Source: Magnaporthiopsis rhizophila | Lineage: Eukaryota > Ascomycota > Sordariomycetes > Magnaporthales > Magnaporthaceae | Reading direction: 5' to 3' | Length of the DNA stretch: 64,000 bases | NCBI GenBank assembly: GCA_003049465.1 | Contig: PYSS01000048.1 | Span: 62,001-126,000 of the forward strand | Shown here: one piece after another, positions 24,391 to 34,260 of the stretch | How positions within the stretch are numbered: the first letter of the stretch is position 1 | Layout: every line of letters starts with the position of its first letter | The notes under the pieces: model-generated | What the model was told of the DNA's origin: nothing | What the model saw: only the letters and a program-made list of their open reading frames with translations | Databases searched by the model: none | Position numbers and translations under genes: made by a program

Positions 24391-24880
24391 CTATCTACTA
24401 GTAAACAATTCTGCGAGGTGCATGATTTACGGGGACGCCTTACATCGGCGCATCTGGGAGGTCATCCATATATAGCAGAGACCCCAGTAGATTCCCTGGG
24501 TTAATGGTAGTAAGAGAGAGGGGTGCAATGAGGAGGCTGGAAGATCGCGGGGCAGTTTATATGGCTAGGTGCCATGACACAAGTTGGTTTGCGTCGTCCA
24601 ATCACAGGCAAGCCATATTTCCAAATTGGGAATTCGTGATGATGAACCATCGCAAATCATTCTGGTGTGGCAAACCGAGCTTCGTTGCACACCGCGCCTG
24701 CCATCGTGGAATGCCCTGATTAGTTGCGGCAGCTGCCAGATCAAATGTGAAAAACAACATAGAGTATGTGTCTGGTTCTATAAATCGACAGAGATACCAA
24801 CCTTCTCAGTCAACCATCAACATCCCCAGCGGACAAAACTTGCCAATGTGACTTGGAACCAAACAGATCCCGCCGCAAAG

Positions 24881-27476
24881 ATGACTTCAATGGCCTCCGA
24901 GTCCGTTGCGACAATCCAGGTGTCGTGCAAGCAGACCAGATTCCACATCGAGGCCAGCCCCAATTACCGCGAGGTACTTCCGTGGCACCGACATACATCT
25001 CCAATCACACACAAACTCCAATCATCGGCAGGTTTACTGACACCTGAACCGTGCCCAGCTGGACATCGAGGGCCTCAACATCACCGTCGCCGCCCCTCCG
25101 CAGCAGGCCGGCGCCAAGGGCAAAGCCAAAAAGACCAAAGGGGAGGGCCTCGAGCTGCTGTCCAACGCCAAGTTGCGCCTCAAGGCCGGCCAGCGCTACG
25201 CCCTCGTCGGCCGCAACGGGTCGGGCAAGTCGACGCTGCTCAAGGCCATCTCGGAGAAGCTCATCCCGGGCATCCCCGAGGCCACGCGCATCTCGATCCT
25301 GCAACAGACCGACGCCAACCGCGATGGCGACGACGGCCATGCGCCACCCTCCGTTTCTGCCCTCGAGTACGTCGTGGAGAAGGCGACGTCCAGGAACGAG
25401 CTGGAGCGCGAGATCTCGGGTCAGTCATAACCGTGTGTGCTGCGGGTTGCTTTTTGCAATGTGACATGGAAGGCTGCCATCAAATGTCAGCCATGCGTCT
25501 AACCAAAACACTACCCAAACCCGTAGCACTGTCATCGGGCGTCAACGACCCAGCAAACGCCTACGGAGCCCTGCGAGCTTTGCGAAAGGTTAAGCACACA
25601 AGGCTGCAGAAGCGGCTGTTTGTGCTGGACAAGGATGCCAGGCTGAGGAGCGGCGCCCGTGGCCTGCAGGCCCGGAAGGCGCTGACCGAGTTTGAGAAGA
25701 CGGTCGCCGCGTCGGAGTCACTGTACGTCATATCTATGGACATCCCTAGTGGCTGAAGCGCGTACACTAAAGTTTTCTCCTCTCCTCCTCCACAGCATCA
25801 ATCAAGCCGACGATGACATATCCCGCGAGGCCATGCAGGCCGAGACGCAAGAGGCCGCGGACATGCTGGCCGAGCTCCAGCTGCGGGTCGAGCCGGCGCG
25901 GCTGGCCGAGGTCGAGGCGCGGGCCAAGAAGATCCTGGCCGGGCTGGGGTTCAAGCCCGAGGCGCTCGACAAGCCCTTCTCGAGCCTGTCGGGCGGCTGG
26001 CGCATGCGCGCGTCGCTGGCGGCGTGCCTGCTGCACGACGCCGACATCCTGATCCTCGACGAGCCGACCAACTTCCTCGACCTGCTCGGCATCGTCTGGC
26101 TGCAGCGGTACCTCGCGTCGTCCCTGGAGGAGACAGGGGCGACGACGGAGCCGCCGACGCTGATCCTCGTCTCGCACGACCGCGACTTCATCTCGCTCTG
26201 CACCGACGTGCTCATCGTCAAGGACAAGCAGCTGGTGTACCACCACGGCGACCTGGCGTCGTACGAGTCGTCGACGGCGGAGCGCCGCGTGCACCTGCGC
26301 CGCATGAAGGAGGCCAAGGACCGGCAAAAGGCGCACATGCAGGAGACGATATCGCGCAACCTGCGCGAGGGGAAACGCAACAACGACGACGCGCGCGTCA
26401 GGCAGGCCAAGTCGCGGCAGAGGAAGCTCGACGACCGCTGGGGGGTCGAGGTCAGCGCAAAGGGCACGCGCTTCAAGCTCAACCGCGACATGGTCGGCTG
26501 GTTCGACAGCAAGCGCGAGGACGTCGAGGTCCCGCCCGAGGACCGCGCCGTCGTCGTCGTGCTGCCCGACCCGCCCGAGCTCCGGTTCCCGGGCGCGCTC
26601 GTCAGCCTCGAGGGCGTCTCGTTCCGGTACCGCGGCGGCGATGGCGGCGGGCAGAAGAAGAAGCAGACGGCACAGCAGGCCCAGCCGCTGGTGTTGCAGG
26701 ATGTGACCCTGTCGGTGGGCATGGGCGACCGCGTCGGCGTGGTCGGGCTCAACGGCTCGGGCAAGTCGACGCTCATCAAGCTGCTGGTCGAGGACCACAA
26801 GCCCACCTCGGGCACCGTGGCCCGCCACCCGCGCCTCCGGCTGGGCTACTACTCGCAGCACGCCGTCCAGGAGCTGCAGGCGCTTGGTCTGGCCGAGCCC
26901 GACCTGACGGCGCTGGGGCTGCTGATGCGCGAGACGGGAGCCGGCGGCGGCACACCGACCAACGAGGGCGGCGGCGACGCGGGCGTGACGATGACCGAGG
27001 GCGAGGTGCGCGCGCTGCTGGGCTCGCTGGGTCTTCCCGGGCGGCTGGCGTCTGACGTCCCGGTGCGCAAGCTGAGCGGCGGCCAGCTGGTGCGGCTGGG
27101 GCTGGCGCGCATCCTCTGGCGCCGGCCGCAGTGCCTGGTGCTGGACGAGCCGACGACGCACCTCGACTACGAGACCGTGGCGGCGCTGCGCGAGGCGCTG
27201 CGCAGCTGGGCCGGCGCCGTCGTGCTCGTCAGCCACGACCGCTGGTTCGTCCGCGGCGTCGTGCAGGGCGCCGCCGCGCTGGAGCCGGGCGAGGATGGCG
27301 ATGCCGGCGACCTGTCGGACGACGAGGAGGACGGCGACGAGGGTGAGGACGGGGCCCCGCGCCGGAGGAGCGTGTACAGGCTGCGGGCGGGCAAGCTGAC
27401 GCTGCTGGAGGGCGGGGTGCAGGAGTTTGAGGACGGCATGGAGAAGCGGGTGAAGAAGCTGCTGGGTGACGGGTAG
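24881..27476 (+). CDS. ABC-F type ATPase (soluble twin-ABC protein)
   Basis: Four exons, 24881-24973, 25059-25419, 25527-25722 and 25796-27476, join in frame to 776 residues; start MTSMASES. Two ABC domains and no membrane segment define the ABC-F class, which acts on ribosomes (relatives: Gcn20, Arb1, New1). Domain 1 has Walker A GRNGSGKST (residues 82-90), signature LSGGWRMR and Walker B ILILDEPTNFLD. The linker between the domains is basic and helical (RRMKEAKDRQKAHMQETISR). Domain 2 has Walker A GLNGSGKST (534-542), signature LSGGQLVRLGLA and Walker B CLVLDEPTTHLD. Both switch histidines follow (LVSHDRDF, LVSHDRWF). A very acidic stretch (DLSDDEEDGDEGEDG) precedes the C-terminus. I cannot decide between ribosome biogenesis and translational control. 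The intron at 25420-25526 interrupts the arm region after domain 1's first motif. Confidence 0.9.
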
Positions 27477-27995
27477 GCTGACGGAGGTGCGGGAGTCGTT
27501 GGTTGGATTGCAGCAGGGCTGGACGGATCCCCGGACGGTAGAAGGGGATAAGATGGACTAGGTTAGCCGGGGAGGGATTTATTCATAGATGTCATAGGCC
27601 TCGGTGGTGTAGGGTGAAATCGTCGAGCTCAGTTCCCAGGACTGAGGTATCAATGATCGTGTTAGTAAAAGCAGGCGGTCAGCACGAGCAACCAGAAATT
27701 CTGCCACACAAGCGGCCAGCGACACTCGTAGCGTCGGCAAACGGCCAGAACTTCCGGTGAGGGTGGCAGGGGAAGGGGCGATACTCGTGTGTGTCGAGGC
27801 TGCGGCGAAAAAAAAAAGGAGGGCTGTTCCTGTACTGTCTCCCTGTTATGACTATTGGTAGGGAAAAAACCGTCTGCAAAAAGGGAACTTGGGATTTGGG
27901 AATGAGAAGAACCGGGAACGATAAGAAAACACCAAGACCGGACCCCAGTAACACAAGAAAAACGCAACCGTAAGGCCGAACGCACGCCCGATCCC
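27477..27995. other. Convergent intergenic region
   Basis: Lies between the stops of the ABC-F gene (+) and the lipid-kinase gene (-), serving both 3' ends. No gene or clear repeat. Confidence 0.6.
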
Positions 27996-29885
27996 CTAGA
28001 CCAGCACACCGCCGTCAACCAGCACCCGGAACCGCGGCCGCCTCATCCTGCTAACCGTCATGGACCCGTGGCGCGGCAGCTCGACAATAGTCCCGTCGAC
28101 GCACACCTTGCGCCAGCGCGGATCCTCCTCATGCGTAACGACGCAGACCCCGTCCGCCTCGTCGTACCCGACCACCCTGTTCATGTCTTCGTCCTCCTTC
28201 CCTCCCCAGGTCATACCGACATGCGCCCCATCGTCATAAGCAGCCTGCATAATCTCCATCGTCTTTTCCGCGCCCACGGCCCCAAAACTAACAAGCCACA
28301 GCCGCCCATCCAACGGCCGCGAGGCCGGGCTGATGGTGAAGGCGCGCTCGAGGTTCGACACCATGGCCGCCAGCACGTACGTGAACCCGTCGCCGCCCCG
28401 ACCGCGGGGGTGGACGACAGTCGTCCCCTCTTCTCCATCCGTCCCCGCCTTCAGACGCACCTCGGCGTCGTACGCGTGCCCGATCTTGAGCAGCTCCGCG
28501 GCCGCCATGCCGAACCGCTTGGCCCCGTGGCGCCGGTACTCGGGCGTGTCACTCTCCCAGACCAGCTGCGCGTGGAGCCCGTAGCTTGCCACGATGGCGC
28601 CGACGAGGTGGTCTACGGGCTCAGCATCAGCCTCCTCGTCATTCTCCTCCTTTTGCTTCTCATCCTGCTCCTCCTGCTCCTGCTTCTCCTCTCTATCCAC
28701 AGCTACCTCCTCGGCAGCAGGAGGTGCAGGCGGCACAAGCGTAGAGCCGGGCGAAAAGGTCGCCCGAAACGTCGGCAGCGGCGCGGACAGGCCGCGGAAC
28801 AGCGTGCGCAGGCCGCGGACGAGGTGCGACGGGCCGCTGCCTTGCTTACCATACAGCGGCCGGTGCAGCGAGTGGAACAGCGCATTGCCCGTGCCTAAGG
28901 GCAGCAGAGCGATGGCAGGCAGGGAGGACGCAACATCGTCACTGTCCTCTGGCTCGCCCGCGCCGTTGAGCAAATCAACCACGCCGCCATCACCACTGAG
29001 CAGGACGATTAGCTGCTGCTGCTGCTGTCGCTGGCCCTGGGTGCCCGTTGTTCTTCCTCGGGCCTCCTCCCGCCGCCGTAGAGCCTCGGCGCTCCATCTC
29101 GCCCGGGCCAGCTGTCGTATACTATGTGGCGACTGCGTCACAAACAGGCTGTACGACGGCCGTGACACCCTTTCCTCTGCTGTCTCGGGCGGTCGCGCGC
29201 TGCTGCTGCCGCCGCCGGGCGAGTCGGGCGGGATCAGGTCGTCGCTGGCGCGCAGGCCCAGGACGGCGGCGAGCAGCTTCTCCAGCACCGTGTTGTACAC
29301 GGCCTGCGCGAGCCCCGTGCCCGACTTTGTCGACACCACGACGTGGAGCTCCGGCGCCGCGGCGGCCACCGCCGCCTTGGGGCCGCCGCCGACGAGATGT
29401 GCCGGGACGGTTGCGAGCAGGTGGCGGTCGAGCAAGCCCTGCGGGAGGCGCGCGGCCGAGACGCACGAGAGGCGGTACGGCTCGTCGTCGTCGTCGTCGT
29501 CGTCCGTGCTGGTGGGGTTTTCCCGCACCAGGAAGATGGTGTAGCCGGCAGTTGTTGGTGACGGTGGTGTGGTGGCGGCGGCGATTGGCCAACCAGAAGG
29601 CGGCAGCAGCAGCGGATCGTCACCCTCGCGCTGACCAGGCTCGGACTCGACTGGCGGCTCTTGCTCGGACTCTCGGCAGATCAAGACCACGTCGTCATCT
29701 CGAAAGCTTCCAGACCGGCTTGTGCCGTTTTGGTCATGACTGCCATCGTCATCATCACCGCCGGCATCACTGCGCTTCAGACTCCAGCGAAACTCGCCGT
29801 CGCCGCCGGACTCGAGGGTGTGGTTTGGGCCGAGGATCGTGTGGTCCTGGATATACGCCGTATTCCTTGGCACGCGAAGCTCCAT
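27996..29885 (-). CDS. Diacylglycerol/sphingoid-base kinase-like protein
   Basis: Single exon of 629 residues from MELRVPRNTAYIQ. The DAGK catalytic fold is visible as HVVVSTKSGTGLAQ (corresponding to the NPxSG stretch), IVLLSGDGGVVDLLNG (GGDGT-like loop, here GDGGV) and LLPLGTGNALFHSL (LPxGTGN). The region around VDHLVGAIVASYGLHAQLVWESD and the C-terminal half fit the second domain of the family. Such enzymes phosphorylate sphingoid long-chain bases or diacylglycerol at membranes. The GGDGT to SGDGG change and the insertions leave the exact substrate open. Oddities: an N-terminal acidic low-complexity run (TSTDDDDDDDEP) and a mid-protein charged insert (EEKQEQEEQDEKQKEENDEE) encoded by GAG/CTC-type repeats. 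Convergent with the ABC-F gene. Confidence 0.8.
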   Translation of the reverse strand: MELRVPRNTAYIQDHTILGPNHTLESGGDGEFRWSLKRSDAGGDDDDGSHDQNGTSRSGSFRDDDVVLICRESEQEPPVESEPGQREGDDPLLLPPSGWPIAAATTPPSPTTAGYTIFLVRENPTSTDDDDDDDEPYRLSCVSAARLPQGLLDRHLLATVPAHLVGGGPKAAVAAAAPELHVVVSTKSGTGLAQAVYNTVLEKLLAAVLGLRASDDLIPPDSPGGGSSSARPPETAEERVSRPSYSLFVTQSPHSIRQLARARWSAEALRRREEARGRTTGTQGQRQQQQQLIVLLSGDGGVVDLLNGAGEPEDSDDVASSLPAIALLPLGTGNALFHSLHRPLYGKQGSGPSHLVRGLRTLFRGLSAPLPTFRATFSPGSTLVPPAPPAAEEVAVDREEKQEQEEQDEKQKEENDEEADAEPVDHLVGAIVASYGLHAQLVWESDTPEYRRHGAKRFGMAAAELLKIGHAYDAEVRLKAGTDGEEGTTVVHPRGRGGDGFTYVLAAMVSNLERAFTISPASRPLDGRLWLVSFGAVGAEKTMEIMQAAYDDGAHVGMTWGGKEDEDMNRVVGYDEADGVCVVTHEEDPRWRKVCVDGTIVELPRHGSMTVSRMRRPRFRVLVDGGVLV

Positions 29886-30611
29886 GACGAAATTGCAGGA
29901 GCTTGCTGCTGCGTGAAACCTGTATGGAAAAAAAAGGGGAGACCTGAACAGAATACAACTGACAAAAATAGGGACAATGGGTTGACGATCGCTTGAACTC
30001 CAGATCGGCAGTGTAAAAGAGTCAAGACAAAGGCGACTCGAGTCGTTATCTCTTGGACTCGAGAATTCTCCCCTCCTTCCAAGAGTGGAGGCTCGGAGAA
30101 AACGCCTCCTCCGTGGGCGTCGCCGTGTATTTGACTCGGGCCATGGGATGCCTAACCGCTTTATTTAGCACACACTTTGACGCCCATAAGCAGCCCGCTC
30201 CTCGGCTCCGTCGGGGTCGTCTGGGCTGGGTAAGCCCGCTCGCGGTTTCCTTGGAAGAATTGCTCCGTTTCTCCATTTCTCCATTTCTCCACCCCTCTGA
30301 CATTGGAGATCAGACGTGCTGCAGCGGTGGAATGCGGTCCCAGAGTTTACCGCCCGCTCCCCTGCTAGGGCGCCTGTCGTCAGCGACAAGGGCAACGCTA
30401 AGGCAGTGCAGTAGATTACCATCGATCCGGTTTTTGGGGAGGAGAGCAAGGAAGCACATGTCGCCATATGTACGTGGTTTGGTGCCATTGATGTGCCGAC
30501 CCGACAGCTCGCGTTTGGCCCTGCCAGCCAAGCTATTTTCCGCGTGGCCAACCGAAAAACCCGACAGCCAAGCGATTTGCAATATGACAGTTTCTGTATT
30601 GTCCATTGCCT
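29886..30611. other. Intergenic region upstream of the lipid-kinase gene
   Basis: About 0.7 kb between the 3' end of TRM1 and the start of the lipid-kinase gene, both on the minus strand. No coding region is supported. Confidence 0.55.
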
Positions 30612-32828
30612 TCACATCCCAGTCGCCTTTGCCTGCGGTCCCCAGTTCTCCCTCGGGTTGACCTGGTATCGGACGAGCTTCTTCTCCTTGCCGTTGCGAC
30701 CAACCCTCAACTCAAAGTCGACCTTGGGCTTCTCATCCCCACCCTCTCCTTTGTCTCCCTTACCACCCTCCCCATTGTCTCCCTCAGCACCACCACCGCC
30801 ACCCACCGCCATGATGTGATGCCCCGCCGTGCCCGGCTTGATGCTCCCATCCTTGACGGGCGCCTTCTGCCGCACCCACTCGCGCATGACCTCCCAGACC
30901 GCCGACCACGGCGCGTCCGTCTTGATGCTCCCCGGCTTGCAGTGGCTGCGCGTGACCCTGTACCCCAGGCTCGCCAGCCCGCTGCGGATCGAGTCCTCGT
31001 CGGGCGTTTTGCAGTGAACCACCTTGGCCAGCACCGACGGGCTGAAGAAGAAGGGGTACGGCTCGATCTCGGCCAGCTTGTCCTCCTTTACTTGGACCGA
31101 CGCCAGCTTGTCGCGCCGCTCGACCGACGCCGCCACACCCCCGTTAGTAGCAGTGCCGGCGGCGGCGGCGGCGGCAGCGCCCATTATGCCATCTCTCGGC
31201 TCCATCATCTCCTCCAGCGCCGTGGTCAGCATGCCCTGTATTCGTTCCGTCGTGCCGTAGACGTCGGCCGACGCCGCCGGCAGGTCGTCCAGTATGGCCT
31301 TGATGAACTCGGGCGAGTGCAGCCTGCCGGCGTACATGGGGCCCGCGAGGTGCATGCGCGTATTGCAGTGCTCGCAGTGCCGGTCGGCCGACGGGCCCTG
31401 CGCGAACCCGTGCTTGTAAAAGACGTGGCACCCAGTGCCACCGCCCTCGCCCTCGTCGCCGCCGCCGCCGCCCCGGCCCTTCTTGCCGCTGCTGGACATG
31501 CGCTTGTTCCTCAGCAGCGGCTGCGTCTCCCAGGCCCCGCATCCGGCGTCGCAGTTGTACACCATCATGGTCCTCCCGGCCAGGAACTTGACGCTGGCGG
31601 GCGAGCGCTTGACGCGCACAAACACGCGCGCGTAGTAGTCTATGGACAGCGACAGCAGCGGCTCCACGGCGAGGCCGTAGCGCGCCGCCGACGTTGCGAC
31701 CGCGTGCACAATCAGCCGGAGGCCCGCCTCGTGCGAATGGAACCCTTTGAGCGGCACGCCGCCGTAGAGCGCAAAGCACTTCTCCGGATAGCCGTTAGAC
31801 GCCCAGACGCCCGGGTCCGTGCATGTCACGCAGAGCAGCCCGCCGTCGTCGCGCACCGCCTGCACGGCCGCGTCCAGGAACGTCGCCGCCGTGCCGTAGG
31901 GGTCGAGATCGATCACGTCGTACTTTTGACTGCGTGCCGCCTGCTGCTGCTGCTGCTGTTGTTGCCTGGCGCTGGGGCCAGGCCCCCTCGTCCCCGTAGC
32001 CGCCGCTCCCTTGGCCATCTCGTCGCACATGATGCTATACATGTGCCCGACCGCGTTGCCGTGGTTGACGACAATCATTTCCTCCAGCTTGTTGTGCCTG
32101 ACGTTGAGCTTTATTGAGGCGATCGCCGCCTCCAGCAGGTCATTGGACACCACCGTCGTCGGGAACGGGAGCTCGTGCGCATAGCGCAGCGCTCTGAGGC
32201 CCGTCGCCGACAGCGCGTCTAGTATCCTGATCGACGGGCCCTTCTTGGGTTGGCGTTCTTCCGCTTGCGCCGGGCGTGACGCATCTCCGTCGGCCGAGGA
32301 CTCTTCTCCCTCGATGCCTGCAGGCGCGGGCGCGGGCGGGGGTGCTGGCTCCTGCGTCTCTGCTGCGTCGTTGGACACCTTGCTCAGCTTGCGCGGCGGC
32401 TCCGCATCGTCCTCCGGCTCGCCCTCCTCCTGGCCCTTTTCCTGGCCGTGTGCATCGTCGCGATTTGCCTCTCTCCTTTCCTGGCGCTTCCGCTTCTTGT
32501 CTGCAAACAGGTCCATGCGCCGCTGGTGGTCTCTCGTGCGCTTCTCCATGACTTGCTTGCCGTGCGCCTTGATGGCGAGCACGCTTAGGTCGCGGTTGAA
32601 CTGCTGGATCGGGTTGTAGAAGACGGTCTGCAGGTCGTCGGCGCCCGTGGCCAGCTTGGGCTTCTTTTTCTGCCCGTCATCGCCGGCGACGGCCTCGGGC
32701 ACCAGGATGAAGGCGAGACCTTCCCTGATGGTTGTATATCGCTTCCCATCGTGCAGTACCGTCTGCCCCGCAGCCGGCTCGTCCGCGATGCCGGCAGGAG
32801 CTGTGAAAGTGGCAGCCTCGGTGGCCAT
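30612..32828 (-). CDS. TRM1: tRNA (guanine-26 N2/N2)-dimethyltransferase
   Basis: Single exon. From MATEAATFTAP (32828) it is 738 residues; the frame stays open upstream with further ATGs at 32981 and 33026 (see findings). TRM1 puts one or two methyl groups on G26 of tRNAs using SAM. The N-terminus ILVPEA..VFYNPIQQFNRDLS is the family signature. SAM-binding segments are RILDALSATGLRALRYA (about 201-217), VVSNDLLEAA and the acceptor motif DVIDLDPYGT (about 304-313), followed by LLCVTCTDPGVWA and HEAGLRLIVHA. C-terminal cysteines (NCDAGCGAW, HCEHCNTRMH) form the expected zinc site. Fungal low-complexity inserts are present: a basic/acidic region at about residues 95-195, a CAG-encoded Gln run before DVIDLDPY, and a Gly/Glu stretch near the C-terminus. 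Confidence 0.93.
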   Translation of the reverse strand: MATEAATFTAPAGIADEPAAGQTVLHDGKRYTTIREGLAFILVPEAVAGDDGQKKKPKLATGADDLQTVFYNPIQQFNRDLSVLAIKAHGKQVMEKRTRDHQRRMDLFADKKRKRQERREANRDDAHGQEKGQEEGEPEDDAEPPRKLSKVSNDAAETQEPAPPPAPAPAGIEGEESSADGDASRPAQAEERQPKKGPSIRILDALSATGLRALRYAHELPFPTTVVSNDLLEAAIASIKLNVRHNKLEEMIVVNHGNAVGHMYSIMCDEMAKGAAATGTRGPGPSARQQQQQQQQAARSQKYDVIDLDPYGTAATFLDAAVQAVRDDGGLLCVTCTDPGVWASNGYPEKCFALYGGVPLKGFHSHEAGLRLIVHAVATSAARYGLAVEPLLSLSIDYYARVFVRVKRSPASVKFLAGRTMMVYNCDAGCGAWETQPLLRNKRMSSSGKKGRGGGGGDEGEGGGTGCHVFYKHGFAQGPSADRHCEHCNTRMHLAGPMYAGRLHSPEFIKAILDDLPAASADVYGTTERIQGMLTTALEEMMEPRDGIMGAAAAAAAGTATNGGVAASVERRDKLASVQVKEDKLAEIEPYPFFFSPSVLAKVVHCKTPDEDSIRSGLASLGYRVTRSHCKPGSIKTDAPWSAVWEVMREWVRQKAPVKDGSIKPGTAGHHIMAVGGGGGAEGDNGEGGKGDKGEGGDEKPKVDFELRVGRNGKEKKLVRYQVNPRENWGPQAKATGM

Positions 32829-33026
32829 GGATCTGGATCGGGGTCGGAAATGGATGGGAAGCGCAGCGATGGTGGTGGGTTCCTTGGCGCGGAGGTAGAA
32901 AAGGCGGAGTCGCAAACGCGAAGCGATGATTACATGCTCGATTGGCCTCCAGCTTGATCTCGCACCAAGGACCCAGAGCATCGGGTGACTCAATTCGGTC
33001 GTTATAGATCGTCCGATGAGCAACAT

Positions 33027-34260
33027 GCAATGCGCGCCCGTTTTCGAACCGAGAAAAAAAAAAAGGTTTGGAGCTTGTCGCGATGGAAGCTCCAGCGAGC
33101 GGGACCGCCCGCGTCACAGTGGAGCTTGATTGAAGCGACAGGGGTCAGCTGCGGGGCAAGCGCATCATGCATGCATTGATGTCATTCCATCCTGACAGAT
33201 AAAAAAAGTCGTGATTTCACATGCGCTCGGTGCTTCTTCGTGAGGAGATGTGCCCAGGAAACGCACCCAAAGCCTTACCTCTAGCAATTACTGAACTATC
33301 GCTTTCTATCTAGGCACCTAGCTACCTAGGTACCTAACTATCTAGCAATTGTGATTTTACCTCGCGGTCAAGAGGGCAGCTCGCTAAGCAGATTGCTATT
33401 TTCTTCCACCTTAATTTCCCAACCAGACATTCGGCATTTGGCCTGTGATGGAGGGCTGCCAGTGATCAGTACCGTCTCAATCCTCGACCAAGGCATTAGC
33501 TGTGAACAGGACGCCGAGTGTCGCTCGCATTACCTGGCCTTTCGTGGATCGGATCGATTGTAGTCAGTACCTCCATCGCCTAATCCTCGCGACGTATGTG
33601 CCTACCTAGGGGGCCCGAAGGCGTAAAACAAAAGGGGTTGCCAACGATGGTGTCACCTCGTATCCCGCTTTCATGTCGGCCCTAGATGTCCTTATCCTCC
33701 CGGATCCCCAAAGCCTCAACCTTGTCTCACGGTTCTCCCCTCACTTCTATCTTCTCTCGTTCCTCGACCTTCTTCTGCTGATCACCGAAGGCTGGCCCTC
33801 ACGACGCAAACCCCTGGGTTGTCTAATCTGTCGTATGCCAGCACTGTCTCTCAGTTTTGCATAGGTTGAGTGGTACCCTTCTTCTTTTTTCTTCGCAAAA
33901 ATAAATCCTCCCGCCAAATGAGTCTCCATGAGTAAATGCTTTTCATGAATCAATCTTCCCCACGGAGCGAGTACAAAAAACACCCAAATTCCGTTAACCA
34001 CGACGAGAGTATATCCCGGTATGAGGCCGAAGAGAATAACAAAGAACTAGCAGGGGAATATTGCAAAGGGTAGAGGAGATGAGATGATGCCTGTGGCTCA
34101 CCGTATTGACGGAACGGAGGACGGATCAGCTCAGGCGTCGCCGTCGATACGCGGGAGGTGGCTGTTCATCTGCAGAAATCTAATGTAAGAAAAACGAATG
34201 ACGGGGGCCGAGCCTTGGGGCAGCCGAGGAAGAAGGCGGCGGCATTTATTGGGTGTCCTT
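33027..34260. other. Gene-free interval upstream of TRM1
   Basis: Contains CTAG-rich short repeats (CCTAGCTACCTAGGTACC, about 33311-33345) and an A/T-rich stretch around 33880-34050. No coding region is supported. Its right end is the 3' flank of the MTR10 gene. Confidence 0.5.

Noticed and set aside
25767..27236. Long minus-strand open frame (489 codons) opposite the ABC-F gene
   Set aside because: It is antisense to a clear twin-ABC ATPase; its His/Arg/Leu/Gln-rich composition is the usual mirror of GC-rich coding DNA.
30606..32117. 503-codon plus-strand frame opposite TRM1
   Set aside because: Antisense shadow of TRM1 with no motif; starts in non-coding sequence.
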